A stretch of 8,591 nucleotides of DNA from an uncultured Brevibacterium sp. Lineage in GTDB: Bacteria > Actinomycetota > Actinomycetes > Actinomycetales > Brevibacteriaceae. Each line of letters opens with the position of its first letter. Within the stretch, counting starts at the first letter, position 1. Where the stretch lies: NCBI GenBank assembly GCA_902489185.1, contig CABTZC010000076.1, forward strand, positions 1 to 8,591. Reading direction: 5' to 3'. A program made the translations under genes and the position numbers. This document shows positions 1 through 6,808 of this stretch, in pieces. The notes beneath the pieces were generated by a model that saw only the letters and a list, made by a program, of their open reading frames with translations, had not been told where the DNA came from and did not search any database.

Positions 1-300
1 CCCGTAGTGGATGAGAATTCTCACGTGGCGCGCGTCCCCCCTGATAACAACGGGGGCATTCGCATGCTGCGCCGCGGTTATAACTTTGTGGACGGAAACG
101 ATGACCAGGGTCGCTTAAACGCGGGGCTGTTCTTCATTGCGTTCGTCAACGACCCGGGTAGGTTTGCGCGCGTCCACAGCAATATGTCACGCGATGACAT
201 GTTTGTGGAATACCTCAAGACCACCGGTTCTGGCGTGTTCTTGGTTCCGCCGGGAGTGGGCTCAGACGGGTACGTGGGTCAGTCGCTCCTGGAGGCGTAA
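1..300 (+). CDS. efeB: Dyp-type haem peroxidase, EfeB class (C-terminal fragment)
   Basis: This is the last 99 codons of a gene that begins before the window. The frame is open from base 1 and ends in TAA at 298-300. The protein reads as the C-terminal end of a Dyp-type peroxidase: a His in SHVARV, then NNGGIRMLRRGYNF, VDGNDDQGRLNAGLFFIAF, and a closing TGSGVFLVPPGVG with GYVGQSLL. In this family the His upstream of the NGG motif is the proximal haem ligand, and an Arg in the LRRGY segment lies on the distal side; both appear present. Family members oxidise porphyrins or dyes with peroxide. The EfeB type is exported by Tat and works with EfeU/EfeO in iron uptake. The signal peptide and GxxDG motif would lie outside the window, so export and operon membership cannot be seen. 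The GTG at 7 is an internal codon, not a start. The family call is firm; the EfeB subtype is likely. Confidence 0.88.
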   Translation, partial: PVVDENSHVARVPPDNNGGIRMLRRGYNFVDGNDDQGRLNAGLFFIAFVNDPGRFARVHSNMSRDDMFVEYLKTTGSGVFLVPPGVGSDGYVGQSLLEA

Positions 301-319
301 GGCAGGAGGGCTATGCCTT
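299..319. terminator. Short hairpin between convergent genes
   Basis: AAGGCA (299-304) pairs with TGCCTT (314-319) around a 9-nt loop, and allowing one bulged T the stem extends to GTAAGGCA. It sits exactly in the 18-nt gap between the stop codons of the peroxidase and the enoyl-CoA hydratase. Only a few T follow on the plus strand, so this would be a weak, possibly bidirectional terminator. The role is inferred from position. Confidence 0.3.
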
Positions 320-1152
320 TACTTACCAGTCCAGCGAGGTGCGCGCTTTTCAGCGAACGCCTTTGATCCTTCGATTGCGTCGTGAGAGTTGAACACGTCG
401 CGTGTGAGCGGTTCCTGCTTGGCCGATTTTTCGTCGCGCGCCCAGTCAGCGGATTCCACGATGATCTGCTTGGACGTGCGCACCGCTAACGGCCCGTTCG
501 CAGCGATCGTACGGGCCAACTCAAGTGCACCTTCCAGTGCCTGACCTGCGGGAACAACCCGGTTGATCAGCCCGTGCCCGGACGCAAACTCAGTGGGGTA
601 GAGGTCACCGGTCAGCGCCATCTCCATCGCAATCGCCCGGTGCGTGCGTTCCGGAAGCGTATACACGCCACCTGCCGCAGCAACCAGACCGCGCTTCACC
701 TCGGGAAGCCCGAACTTAGCGTTATCCGCGGCCACCACCAGGTCGCACGCCAGCATGGTTTCAAACCCGCCCGCCAACGCGTACCCTTCGACGGCTGCGA
801 TGAGCGGCTTGGCTGGGGGCGCCTCGGTCAGTCCGGCAAACCCGCGGCCTTCAACGGACGGGGACTCCCCGCGCACGAACGCCTTGAGGTCCATGCCCGA
901 ACAGAACGTCCCACCAGCACCCGTAATCACGGCCACGGCCAGTTGGTCATCGTCGTTGAAGCGGTCAATCGCGGCAGCGACGCCCTGGGCCACGTCCTGG
1001 TTGACGGCGTTCTTGGCCTCGGGGCGGTTGAGGGTGATGACGAGGACGTTGTCGACGACCTCGGTGAGTACTACCTGGTTTTTCGCGTTGGTTGGGGCGG
1101 TGTCTGGCTGGGCGTCTGCCGAGGTGGTCGCTGGGTGTTCGTTCTGGGTCAT
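319..1152 (-). CDS. Enoyl-CoA hydratase/isomerase family (crotonase fold)
   Basis: A 277-residue protein of normal crotonase length, apart from a hydrophilic N-terminal extension of about 25 residues. Oxyanion-hole segments are visible as GTFCSGMDLK (81-90) and GYALAGGFE (123-131). Glu131 and Glu151 (in FGLPEV) align with the two catalytic Glu of rat mitochondrial enoyl-CoA hydratase, so a true hydratase (adding water to trans-2-enoyl-CoA in beta-oxidation) is more likely than an inactive homologue. The chain-length preference cannot be read. The start is well supported: AAGGAG at 1158-1163 lies 5 nt before the ATG. A TCGATCGA palindrome (1163-1170) directly abuts the ribosome site and resembles the core of the TetR operator candidates near 2616. 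The gene is transcribed alone and converges on the peroxidase gene. Its nearest functional partners are the SDR, kinase and acyl-CoA dehydrogenase genes further right. Confidence 0.88.
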   Translation of the reverse strand: MTQNEHPATTSADAQPDTAPTNAKNQVVLTEVVDNVLVITLNRPEAKNAVNQDVAQGVAAAIDRFNDDDQLAVAVITGAGGTFCSGMDLKAFVRGESPSVEGRGFAGLTEAPPAKPLIAAVEGYALAGGFETMLACDLVVAADNAKFGLPEVKRGLVAAAGGVYTLPERTHRAIAMEMALTGDLYPTEFASGHGLINRVVPAGQALEGALELARTIAANGPLAVRTSKQIIVESADWARDEKSAKQEPLTRDVFNSHDAIEGSKAFAEKRAPRWTGK

Positions 1153-1354
1153 TGGATCTCCTTCGATCGAGGGTTTCCTTCAGCCTATTCGGTGAGTTGC
1201 GCCCTGGGCTATTTTTGTGTGCGCTGTCTCACAGAGTGTATTGGGGTAGCGCGGGTTCGGTGCCGAGGTGTGGGCCAGTTTGTGAGGGTCCGGCTAGGGT
1301 TCGCGAATCAGCCGCGCGTGTCAACGGTGTGCCGACTCATGTCATTCGGTCAGG

Positions 1355-1594
1355 TCATGCCTTCGCCTGGTCGCGTTCTTCAAGCCTTTCGACTGAGTCA
1401 AGTAGGCGGCGGGCATTGGCCGGTGTTCCAAGCAAATGCGCAGTTTCACGTAACGATTCGTACTCAGTGAGGGAAACGATCACGACGGGCTCGTGGCCGG
1501 AACGCGTGATGATCGTTTCTACGCGGTCGTTGACGACGGCGTCAAGAACTTTTGCGAAGTTTGCGCGTGATTCCGTATAGCTCATCGCTTTCAT
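1355..1594 (-). CDS. Type II antitoxin, YefM/Phd family (no toxin seen)
   Basis: A 79-residue protein starting MKAMSYTESRANFAKVLDAV, with a later segment RVETIITRSGHEPVVIVSLTEYESL. This is the standard YefM/Phd antitoxin pattern: an N-terminal DNA-binding and dimerisation domain of about 55 residues, then a helical tail (here LLGTPANARRLLDSVERLEERD) that normally wraps the toxin. The ATG at 1594 is chosen over a TTG at 1609 because GAGGAG at 1602-1607 lies 7 nt upstream of the ATG and would be covered by the longer start. Such antitoxins usually neutralise a YoeB/RelE-type mRNA endonuclease encoded immediately downstream. Here the 200 nt after the stop hold only very short frames, and none resembles a toxin, so the gene is orphan. 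The toxin may have been lost or may lie elsewhere. Confidence 0.85.
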   Translation of the reverse strand: MKAMSYTESRANFAKVLDAVVNDRVETIITRSGHEPVVIVSLTEYESLRETAHLLGTPANARRLLDSVERLEERDQAKA

Positions 1595-1670
1595 GTGGGT
1601 GCTCCTCAAGCCGATCGCTGTGCGACCTGTTATGCAATAGTTTTTTCAGTGACGAGGGTCGGAAGTTGCA

Positions 1671-1795
1671 TTACTCTACAACCTTCGAACCGGGGTGTAG
1701 AGTAAACGCCCTTTTTGTTCGTTTTATTCACGTTTTTCGCCCAAAATCGGCGCGTTACTCTACAACCCTCGGGGCAAAGCGCGTTGGGTTGTAGA
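1671..1795. repeat. Palindromic intergenic element A (two hairpins)
   Basis: Two hairpins lie in the gap between the TetR gene end and the antitoxin start. The first has TTACTCTACA (1671-1680) pairing with TGTAGAGTAA (1696-1705), with a further CC/GG inside. The second has TCTACAACCC (1759-1768) pairing with GGGTTGTAGA (1786-1795) around a 17-nt loop. Their left flanks are near-identical direct repeats: TTACTCTACAACC occurs at both 1671 and 1755, 84 nt apart. The right arm GGGTTGTAGACAAAA resembles the right arms of elements B and C (GGAGTGTAGCCAAA), so A looks like a diverged member of the same family. No long reading frame with coding character covers it. Its role is unknown; termination of the TetR transcript is possible. 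Confidence 0.65.
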
Positions 1796-1850
1796 CAAAA
1801 CCGTCACGAAGCGCACTTAGTCCCAGCGAGCCCCGGCGAGCCGCGCGCAC

Positions 1851-2483
1851 CTACCGAACCGCACCCACAGTGCGCAGGCACAGATCGGTGTAGCGTTCCA
1901 CAACCTGCGCGGCCGTCAGGTCACCGTCGGGTTGGAACCACGACGCGACCGAAACGCACATGGAAACCACAGCCCGTGACGCATCCAGTGGGTACGGTGC
2001 GGTGAACACACCAGCCTTGGCCCCGGCAACCACAATGTCGTCGATCTGTTTCTGCTGCCGCAAGCGATTCTTGCGGTGTGCCGCTAGACCTTCCGCATCC
2101 AAAGACCTGGCTTCTGAGGCGTTGACCAGGGCTTCGTCCTTGCGCACGGTGTGGAACCACAGCATGCAGTTCATGACGTTGGTGAACTGGGCCAACGGGT
2201 CCGCTCCCGCTTCTTCGCGGGCAAGCTCGGTGCGCCACCACAGCTCCTCCATGCCCTGGGACAGGAGCGCTTGCAGGATTGCCTGTTTGGACGGCCAGTG
2301 GTGGTACAGCCCGGGCACGGACAGGTTCGCTTCCGTTGCGATGTTGCGGATTGAGGTGCCGTGGTACCCGGCCCGCGCAAAGCATCGAAGTGCCGCCCCC
2401 TGAACTGGGGTCCACGGGTTGTCGCTGTAGTCGCGCCAGATTGCGGGGGAGCTGGCTTCGTTGGGGTTGGTTTCGGTATTCAT
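1851..2483 (-). CDS. TetR-family transcriptional repressor
   Basis: A 210-residue protein, normal for TetR regulators. The DNA-binding helix-turn-helix occupies about residues 27-72: GAALRCFARAGYHGTSIRNIA, then TEANLSVPGLYHHWPSKQAIL, which is the classic TetR signature. The rest is a helical ligand-binding and dimerisation domain of the kind that senses small hydrophobic molecules or acyl-CoAs in relatives; the ligand cannot be read. The ATG at 2483 is preferred because the frame upstream (to 2693) has no family character and would run through the operator palindromes. A weak GAGA lies about 5-8 nt before the ATG. The gene is divergent from the SDR-kinase operon, the usual arrangement for a local repressor that also controls itself. 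Confidence 0.9.
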   Translation of the reverse strand: MNTETNPNEASSPAIWRDYSDNPWTPVQGAALRCFARAGYHGTSIRNIATEANLSVPGLYHHWPSKQAILQALLSQGMEELWWRTELAREEAGADPLAQFTNVMNCMLWFHTVRKDEALVNASEARSLDAEGLAAHRKNRLRQQKQIDDIVVAGAKAGVFTAPYPLDASRAVVSMCVSVASWFQPDGDLTAAQVVERYTDLCLRTVGAVR

Positions 2484-2559
2484 GTATTTCTCGATTAGAC
2501 GTGTGGCGGTGGGTGTGGCAATGCGGGGCGGTTCCGAGGTGTTTGACTGGCAATCACCG

Positions 2560-2576
2560 GTTGACAAGGCGTCAAC
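2560..2576. promoter_or_regulatory. Inverted repeat containing a TTGACA-like box
   Basis: GTTGAC (2560-2565) and GTCAAC (2571-2576) form a perfect 6-bp inverted repeat around AAGGC. It contains TTGACA on the plus strand and TTGACG on the minus strand, so it could supply a -35 box in either direction, or be a protein-binding site. No good -10 box stands at normal spacing on either strand; the nearest plus-strand AT-rich match, TATAGG at 2590, is 23 nt away. The function is therefore uncertain. Confidence 0.3.
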
Positions 2577-2606
2577 CCCATGGTCAAAGTATAGGTATTT
2601 GAAGAG

Positions 2607-2645
2607 CACCGAGCGATCGATCGGTGTAGTGTTTGATCGATCGAT
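2607..2645. promoter_or_regulatory. Candidate TetR operators (tandem CGATCGA palindromes)
   Basis: CACCGAGCGATCGATCGGTG (2607-2626) is a 20-bp palindrome with one mismatched pair. ATCGATCGAT (2636-2645) is a second, shorter palindrome. The stretch GATCGATCGGTGTAG at 2615-2629 repeats at 2635-2649 with one change, exactly 20 bp apart, so two bound dimers would lie nearly on the same DNA face. The block sits in the divergent gap between the TetR gene and the SDR-kinase operon, about 47-100 nt before the SDR ATG. That is where a local TetR repressor would act. The palindromes are seen; binding by this TetR is inferred. Confidence 0.6.
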
Positions 2646-2705
2646 GTAGATGGGGTGGGCGTTTCCGCACCCGCGCCAGGCACAGCAAAACAAGGGAGAT
2701 TTGCA

Positions 2706-3488
2706 ATGGATAATGCTTCACGCACTTCAGACGCTCTGGCCGGGAAGGTCGCGGTTGTCACGGGCGGTAGCCGCGGAATCGGTTTGGCGATCGCACAAGA
2801 ACTGGTCTCGCAAGGCGCTCGTGTCATCATCACTGCGCGCGGCCAAGAAAACCTCGACGCGGCCGTGAGCACAATGCCGCAAGGCTCCGCCCTGGGAATC
2901 GCCGGAAAAGCCCACGACCCCGAACACCGCGCACACGTTCTCAACACCGCCGCCCAAGAGTTCGGCGGTCTGGACATCCTCATCAACAATGCCGGCATCA
3001 ACCCGGTCTACGGCAAGCTCGAAGACCTGGACTTGGGTGCCGCCAGCAAAATCTTCGAAGTCAACGTGCTTGCGCAACTGGCGTGGGTGCAGGCGGCGCT
3101 GAAGCACCCGGACCTGAAGTTCCGCGAACGCAAGGGCTCGGTCGTGAACCTGTCGTCCGTCGCAGGCGAAACACCTCCGCCCGGGATCGGCTTCTACGGC
3201 GTTACCAAGGCCGCTGTATCGCACCTGACCCGCACGCTCGCCGTGGAGCTTGGGCCCGACATCCGCGTCAACGCCGTCGCCCCCGCCGTGGTCAAGACCG
3301 ACTTCGCAAAAGCCCTCTATGAAGGCAAAGAAGAAGAAGTCGCAAGCGCCTACCCCATGGCCCGCCTCGGCGTCCCCGCCGACATCGCCCAAGCCGTCGC
3401 ATTCCTCGTCTCCGACAACGCCAGCTGGATCACCGCACAGGTGCTACTGGTCGACGGCGGCCTCACCGCAGCAGGAGGCACAGCATGA
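2706..3488 (+). CDS. SDR-family NAD(P)-dependent oxidoreductase
   Basis: A 260-residue classical short-chain dehydrogenase/reductase. The Rossmann dinucleotide motif TGGSRGIG is at 19-26, NNAG at 94-97, a catalytic Asn is likely at 120, Ser at 151, and the YGVTK motif gives Tyr164 and Lys168; all active-site residues are present. The substrate is likely a hydroxyacyl or ketoacyl ester, judged from the neighbours, but FabG-like SDRs are too general to name one. The ATG at 2706 is chosen because AAGGGAG (2692-2698) lies 7 nt upstream and the protein then starts just before LAGKVAVVTGG; a GTG at 2655 in the same frame has neither. The gene overlaps the kinase gene by 4 nt (ATGA), so the two are translationally coupled. 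TetR control from the divergent gap is probable. Confidence 0.9.
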   Translation: MDNASRTSDALAGKVAVVTGGSRGIGLAIAQELVSQGARVIITARGQENLDAAVSTMPQGSALGIAGKAHDPEHRAHVLNTAAQEFGGLDILINNAGINPVYGKLEDLDLGAASKIFEVNVLAQLAWVQAALKHPDLKFRERKGSVVNLSSVAGETPPPGIGFYGVTKAAVSHLTRTLAVELGPDIRVNAVAPAVVKTDFAKALYEGKEEEVASAYPMARLGVPADIAQAVAFLVSDNASWITAQVLLVDGGLTAAGGTA

Positions 3489-4666
3489 GCAACACCACCT
3501 CAAACCCGCAGAACACGCCCACAACCAACCAACACGCACCCAAGGCGAACATTTCGGAGAAGTCTGAGGCCACCTCGGCCGAGGTCGTTCCCACCTTTGA
3601 CGGCGTCCCCACCGGGTCCGTCGCCCCGGTGCTGGTGCTGGACCGGATCGAAGCGTTCTTGGACGAGCATGGCCTGGGCGCGGGTCCCGTCGAGTGGGAG
3701 CGCGTGGGCGGCGGGCAGTCCAACATCACGTTCGTGTTGTCGCGCGGTGGGGAGAAGTTCGTGTTGCGGCGCGGACCCCGGCCGCCACTGCCCAAGGGTA
3801 CGCACAACATGGTGCGCGAAGCCCGCGTCCAGCAGGCCGTCGCCGCGCAGGGCGTCCCGGTGCCAAAGATTTTGGCGGTGGGCGAAGACGAGTCGATCCT
3901 GGGCGTGAACTTCTACATCATGGAGTTCCTGGATGGGTTCGTGATCGATTCCTCCGAGCCCGCGAACGTCACCACGCCTGCGGATCGCGCGCACGTCATG
4001 GAGTCTTTTGTGGATTCGCTGGTGAAACTGCATTCAGTGGACGTGCAGGACCCCGATGTTGCACGCCTGGGCAAGCCGGAGGGGTACCTGGAGCGTCAGG
4101 TGGCCACGTTTACGCGCCTGTGGGAGGTCAACTCCAAGCGTGAGGTGCCGGATGTGGTTGAGCTGGGCCGTCGCCTTGCCGCCGACATCCCCACCTCACA
4201 AAGCCACGCCGTTGTGCACGGGGACTACCGGCTGGGCAACGTGATGGTACGGCCGGAAGGGACGCCGGACGTCATGGCGATCCTGGACTGGGAGATGGCC
4301 ACACTGGGTGACCCGCTGGCTGACTTGGGGTACTTCCTGGCAACGTACGCTGAGCCCGGTGCCGGGCAGCCCGGCGGCCGAGAGATGACTGTCATGGAGC
4401 TGTCACGGGTGACCACCTCGGAGGGGTATCTGTCCCCAGACCAGGTGGTGGAGCGGTATAGCGCCGGGGTCGCCGAGGTGTCAGGCAGCGCCCCTGACCT
4501 GTCCCGGATCGACTGGTATAAGGCGTTGGCGCTGTTCAAGTCGTGTGTGTTCCTCGAGGCGATGTTCACCCGGTGGAAGGCTGGCGAGCGCCCTGGTGAT
4601 GATTTTGCGCCGAGGTTGGAGCAAGGAGTTCCGCAACTCGCCGCCCGCGGGCTTGAGTGGGTGTAA
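3485..4666 (+). CDS. APH-like phosphotransferase (ACAD10/11-type kinase domain)
   Basis: A 393-residue aminoglycoside-phosphotransferase-fold kinase. The visible signatures are the N-lobe RVGGGQSNITFVL (73-85) with KFVLRRGP (91-98), the catalytic loop HGDYRLGN (245-252; Asp247 catalytic base, Asn252 metal ligand) and the metal-binding ILDWEMATLGDP (266-277, Asp268). The pattern GGGQSN...FVLRRGPRPPL is that of the APH family associated with acyl-CoA metabolism, not of antibiotic-resistance enzymes. Relatives include the N-terminal kinase domain of mammalian ACAD10/ACAD11 and LvaA, which phosphorylate 4-hydroxyacyl-CoAs. The first 45 residues are a Thr/Asn/Ser-rich, probably disordered extension. 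The start is firm: AGGAGG (3473-3478) lies 6 nt before the ATG inside the SDR gene. The enzyme probably acts on the SDR product or substrate in the cytoplasm. The exact substrate is inferred. Confidence 0.85.
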   Translation: MSNTTSNPQNTPTTNQHAPKANISEKSEATSAEVVPTFDGVPTGSVAPVLVLDRIEAFLDEHGLGAGPVEWERVGGGQSNITFVLSRGGEKFVLRRGPRPPLPKGTHNMVREARVQQAVAAQGVPVPKILAVGEDESILGVNFYIMEFLDGFVIDSSEPANVTTPADRAHVMESFVDSLVKLHSVDVQDPDVARLGKPEGYLERQVATFTRLWEVNSKREVPDVVELGRRLAADIPTSQSHAVVHGDYRLGNVMVRPEGTPDVMAILDWEMATLGDPLADLGYFLATYAEPGAGQPGGREMTVMELSRVTTSEGYLSPDQVVERYSAGVAEVSGSAPDLSRIDWYKALALFKSCVFLEAMFTRWKAGERPGDDFAPRLEQGVPQLAARGLEWV

Positions 4667-4680
4667 GGCGTTTCCGTTCA

Positions 4681-4810
4681 TTTGGCTACACTCGAGTTCG
4701 GTGTTGAGTCCCGAGTGTAGCCAAAAGAGCCCAAAAGTGTGGTGTAGGCCACTTATTCGGGGTGAAAAGTGGTCATTTGGCTACACTCCGCTTTTTGGAG
4801 TGTAGCCAAA
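4681..4810. repeat. Palindromic intergenic element B (TTTGGCTACACTC hairpins)
   Basis: Two perfect 14-bp hairpins lie between the convergent kinase and acyl-CoA dehydrogenase genes. The first pairs 4681-4694 with 4712-4725 (17-nt loop) and the second pairs 4776-4789 with 4797-4810 (7-nt loop). Both left arms begin TTTGGCTACACTC and both right arms end GAGTGTAGCCAAA, so the whole 130 bp also has perfect 13-bp terminal inverted repeats. TCATTTGGCTACACTC occurs as a 16-bp direct repeat at 4678 and 4773. A third, weaker hairpin lies between: GGCCACTT (4747-4754) with AAGTGGTC (4767-4774). No T-tract follows on either strand, so this is not a classical intrinsic terminator, although stopping the two converging transcripts is a possible role. 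Confidence 0.8.
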
Positions 4811-4847
4811 CTGCATCTGGCGTTCGGGCTTGAGGCGCAAATATGAG

Positions 4848-4867
4848 GGGCCTGAGGCTACAGGCCC
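4848..4867 (-). terminator. Hairpin over the acyl-CoA dehydrogenase stop
   Basis: GGGCCTG (4848-4854) pairs with CAGGCCC (4861-4867) around a 6-nt loop, overlapping the TAG stop of the acyl-CoA dehydrogenase gene. On the minus strand it is followed by TCATATTTG, which is only weakly U-rich. A terminator or mRNA 3'-end stabiliser is possible, and element B lies just beyond. Position is the main support. Confidence 0.3.
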
Positions 4868-6735
4868 TGGGGGTCTACGTCGAGCAAGACGTCTGAGGCG
4901 TTCTCCATGACATCGAGCAACGTGATCGCGTGGGGGAGTTCATACTCGAAGAAGTACTGCGCGGCCGCCCGCTTCCCTGCGTAGAACGTAGCGTCACTTT
5001 CAGCGCCTTCACCTGCACCGGCCCCGGCTCCGTCAATCGTGTTCACCATGTCCAGCCACAGCCATGCAGCAACGATGTGCCCCATCGCTTCCAAATACAG
5101 CGCCGCATCCTTCAAGGCGGCATTCGCACTGTCCCTACCGTGGACTGTGCGCGTCACCTGAACCGCCCGCTCGACCGCAGCGCGCAGTTTGGTGGCCCAC
5201 GCCTGGGTGTCGGCCCCGGCCTCGGCCTCAGTAGCGCCAGCCCCGGTACCGGCAGCTTCGCACGTCTGCGCAATGCGCCTGACCAGCAGATCCAGCCCTG
5301 CCCCGCCTCGCATGGCCACTTTGCGCCCCAACAGGTCGTTGGCCTGAATGCCGTGCGTGCCTTCGTGAATCGGATTGAGCCGATTGTCCCGATACAACTG
5401 CTCCACCGGGAAATCCCGCGTGTACCCGTACCCACCATGCACCTGAATGGCCAGGTCAGACGCCTTCAGTGCATACTGCGACGGGAACGACTTAGCGACT
5501 GGTGTCAACACATCAAGCAACAGTGCCGCCGACTCACGGTCCTCCGCACGCTCCGCCGTCTGCGCCTCATCCTGCAACCGGGAGCAGAACATGACCAGGG
5601 CGACTGACACCTCGGCGTATGACTTTGACGCCAGCAACATTCGCCGCACATCCGCGTGCTCCACGATGGGCACCATGGGCCCGCCCTGCCCCTTGTCTTG
5701 CGGGAGGCGACCCTGGCGCCGCTCGCCCGCGTACCGCACGGCAGTCAGGTGAGAGCGCTGCCCCACCGCAGCCGCCGCCGCGCCCACGAACACCCGCGCC
5801 TCGTTCATCATGTGGAACATCAGTGCCAGGCCCTCGCCTTCGCGTCCAATGAGGTATCCCACCGCGCCCGAGGTGGGTTCGCCTTGCGCATTCACCGGCC
5901 TGTGTTTGTCGTCGCCGAACTCCAGGAGCGTGTTCGTGGTTCCGCGGTTACCCATTTTGTGGTTGAGCCCCACCAGGGTGATCGCGTTGCGTTCTCCCAG
6001 GTCACCGTTGTCGTCAGTGATGAATTTGGGTACCGCGAACAGGCTCAAGCCCTTTGGTCCGGGCTGCGCGTTGTCGCCTGCGTGGCGGGCCAGCACCAGG
6101 GCCACGATGTTTTCCGAGATCTCCTGGCCGCCACCCGAAATCCACATCTTGGTGCCGAACAGTCGATACGTGCCATCCGGTTGTGGTTCGCCACGTGTGG
6201 TGAGGTCGCCTAAGGACGAGCCGACTTCTGGTTCGGACAGCGCCATCACGCCAAAAAACCTGCCCGAGGCCATGTGCGGCACGAACCGGTCGATCAGCTC
6301 TTGTGATCCGTGCTGGTAGAGGGTCTGGGCGGCTGCGGTGGTCAGCCCGGCGTAGGCGTAGGTTGAGGCGTTCGCAGCCTGAAACCACATGTACACCGCG
6401 CGAGCCACGGTCATGGGGAGCTGAAACCCTCCCACCTCTTCATCCATGGCCGCTGACATCAGGTCTGCCGCGGAAAACGCATCGAGCGCGCGCTTCACGT
6501 CGTCGATAAGTTCGACTTTCCCGTCTGCGTTCATGCGCGGTTCGTTCGCGTCGAGCTTCTGGTAGTGCGGTTCGAAGTGCTCCAGCGCGATCTGTTTTGC
6601 CACGTCCAGGATTCCGTCAAACGTTTCACGTGAGTGTTCCTTGAACCGTTGGCGTTGGGTGAGCTCATCGACTTTGAGCCATTCATACAAGAGAAACTCT
6701 GCGTCGCGTTCGTTGAAGATGACGGACTTAGACAT
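4858..6735 (-). CDS. Acyl-CoA dehydrogenase, long AidB/DmdC-like class
   Basis: A 625-residue flavoprotein, clearly longer than the usual 380-400-residue acyl-CoA dehydrogenase and typical of the AidB/DmdC-like branch with an added C-terminal domain. Domains: helical N-terminal part (about 35-160); FAD-contacting middle part with ALSEPEVGSSLGDLTT (165-180) and MWISGGGQE (197-205); helical C-terminal part with QVHGGYGYTRDFPVEQLYRD (431-450) and IHEGTHGIQANDLLGRK (456-472). Glu458 is in the place of the catalytic base of this class. The extra domain (about 480-625) contains Ala/Gly-rich linkers near 493-509 and 569-580. It would oxidise an acyl-CoA to the 2-enoyl-CoA and pass electrons to ETF. 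AAAGGAG (6740-6746) lies 4 nt before the ATG, with CGATCGAT directly adjacent. The gene is convergent with the kinase. Substrate unknown; a role in the same CoA-ester pathway is inferred from proximity. Confidence 0.9.
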   Translation of the reverse strand: MSKSVIFNERDAEFLLYEWLKVDELTQRQRFKEHSRETFDGILDVAKQIALEHFEPHYQKLDANEPRMNADGKVELIDDVKRALDAFSAADLMSAAMDEEVGGFQLPMTVARAVYMWFQAANASTYAYAGLTTAAAQTLYQHGSQELIDRFVPHMASGRFFGVMALSEPEVGSSLGDLTTRGEPQPDGTYRLFGTKMWISGGGQEISENIVALVLARHAGDNAQPGPKGLSLFAVPKFITDDNGDLGERNAITLVGLNHKMGNRGTTNTLLEFGDDKHRPVNAQGEPTSGAVGYLIGREGEGLALMFHMMNEARVFVGAAAAAVGQRSHLTAVRYAGERRQGRLPQDKGQGGPMVPIVEHADVRRMLLASKSYAEVSVALVMFCSRLQDEAQTAERAEDRESAALLLDVLTPVAKSFPSQYALKASDLAIQVHGGYGYTRDFPVEQLYRDNRLNPIHEGTHGIQANDLLGRKVAMRGGAGLDLLVRRIAQTCEAAGTGAGATEAEAGADTQAWATKLRAAVERAVQVTRTVHGRDSANAALKDAALYLEAMGHIVAAWLWLDMVNTIDGAGAGAGEGAESDATFYAGKRAAAQYFFEYELPHAITLLDVMENASDVLLDVDPQGL

Positions 6736-6808
6736 GTCGCTCCTTTGCGATCGATTGTTAAGTATGGGGTCATCCTACAGTTTTTGGCGGTGGCGCCAGG
6801 CGAGACGT

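Noticed and set aside
1195..1354. Remnant of a RelE/YoeB toxin after the antitoxin
   Set aside because: The best downstream frame gives only about ten residues (MSRHTVDTRG) before a stop and has no toxin motif.
574..1580. Long open frames on the plus strand opposite the enoyl-CoA hydratase and antitoxin genes
   Set aside because: They are Arg/Ser/Gly-rich with no family character and lie antisense to two clear genes; GC-rich DNA often leaves such frames open.
2484..2693. N-terminal extension of the TetR frame by 70 codons
   Set aside because: The extension would be translated through the operator palindromes and has no TetR-like content; the ATG at 2483 gives normal family length.
2655..2705. 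Earlier GTG start for the SDR
   Set aside because: There is no ribosome site before it, whereas the ATG at 2706 has AAGGGAG at ideal spacing.
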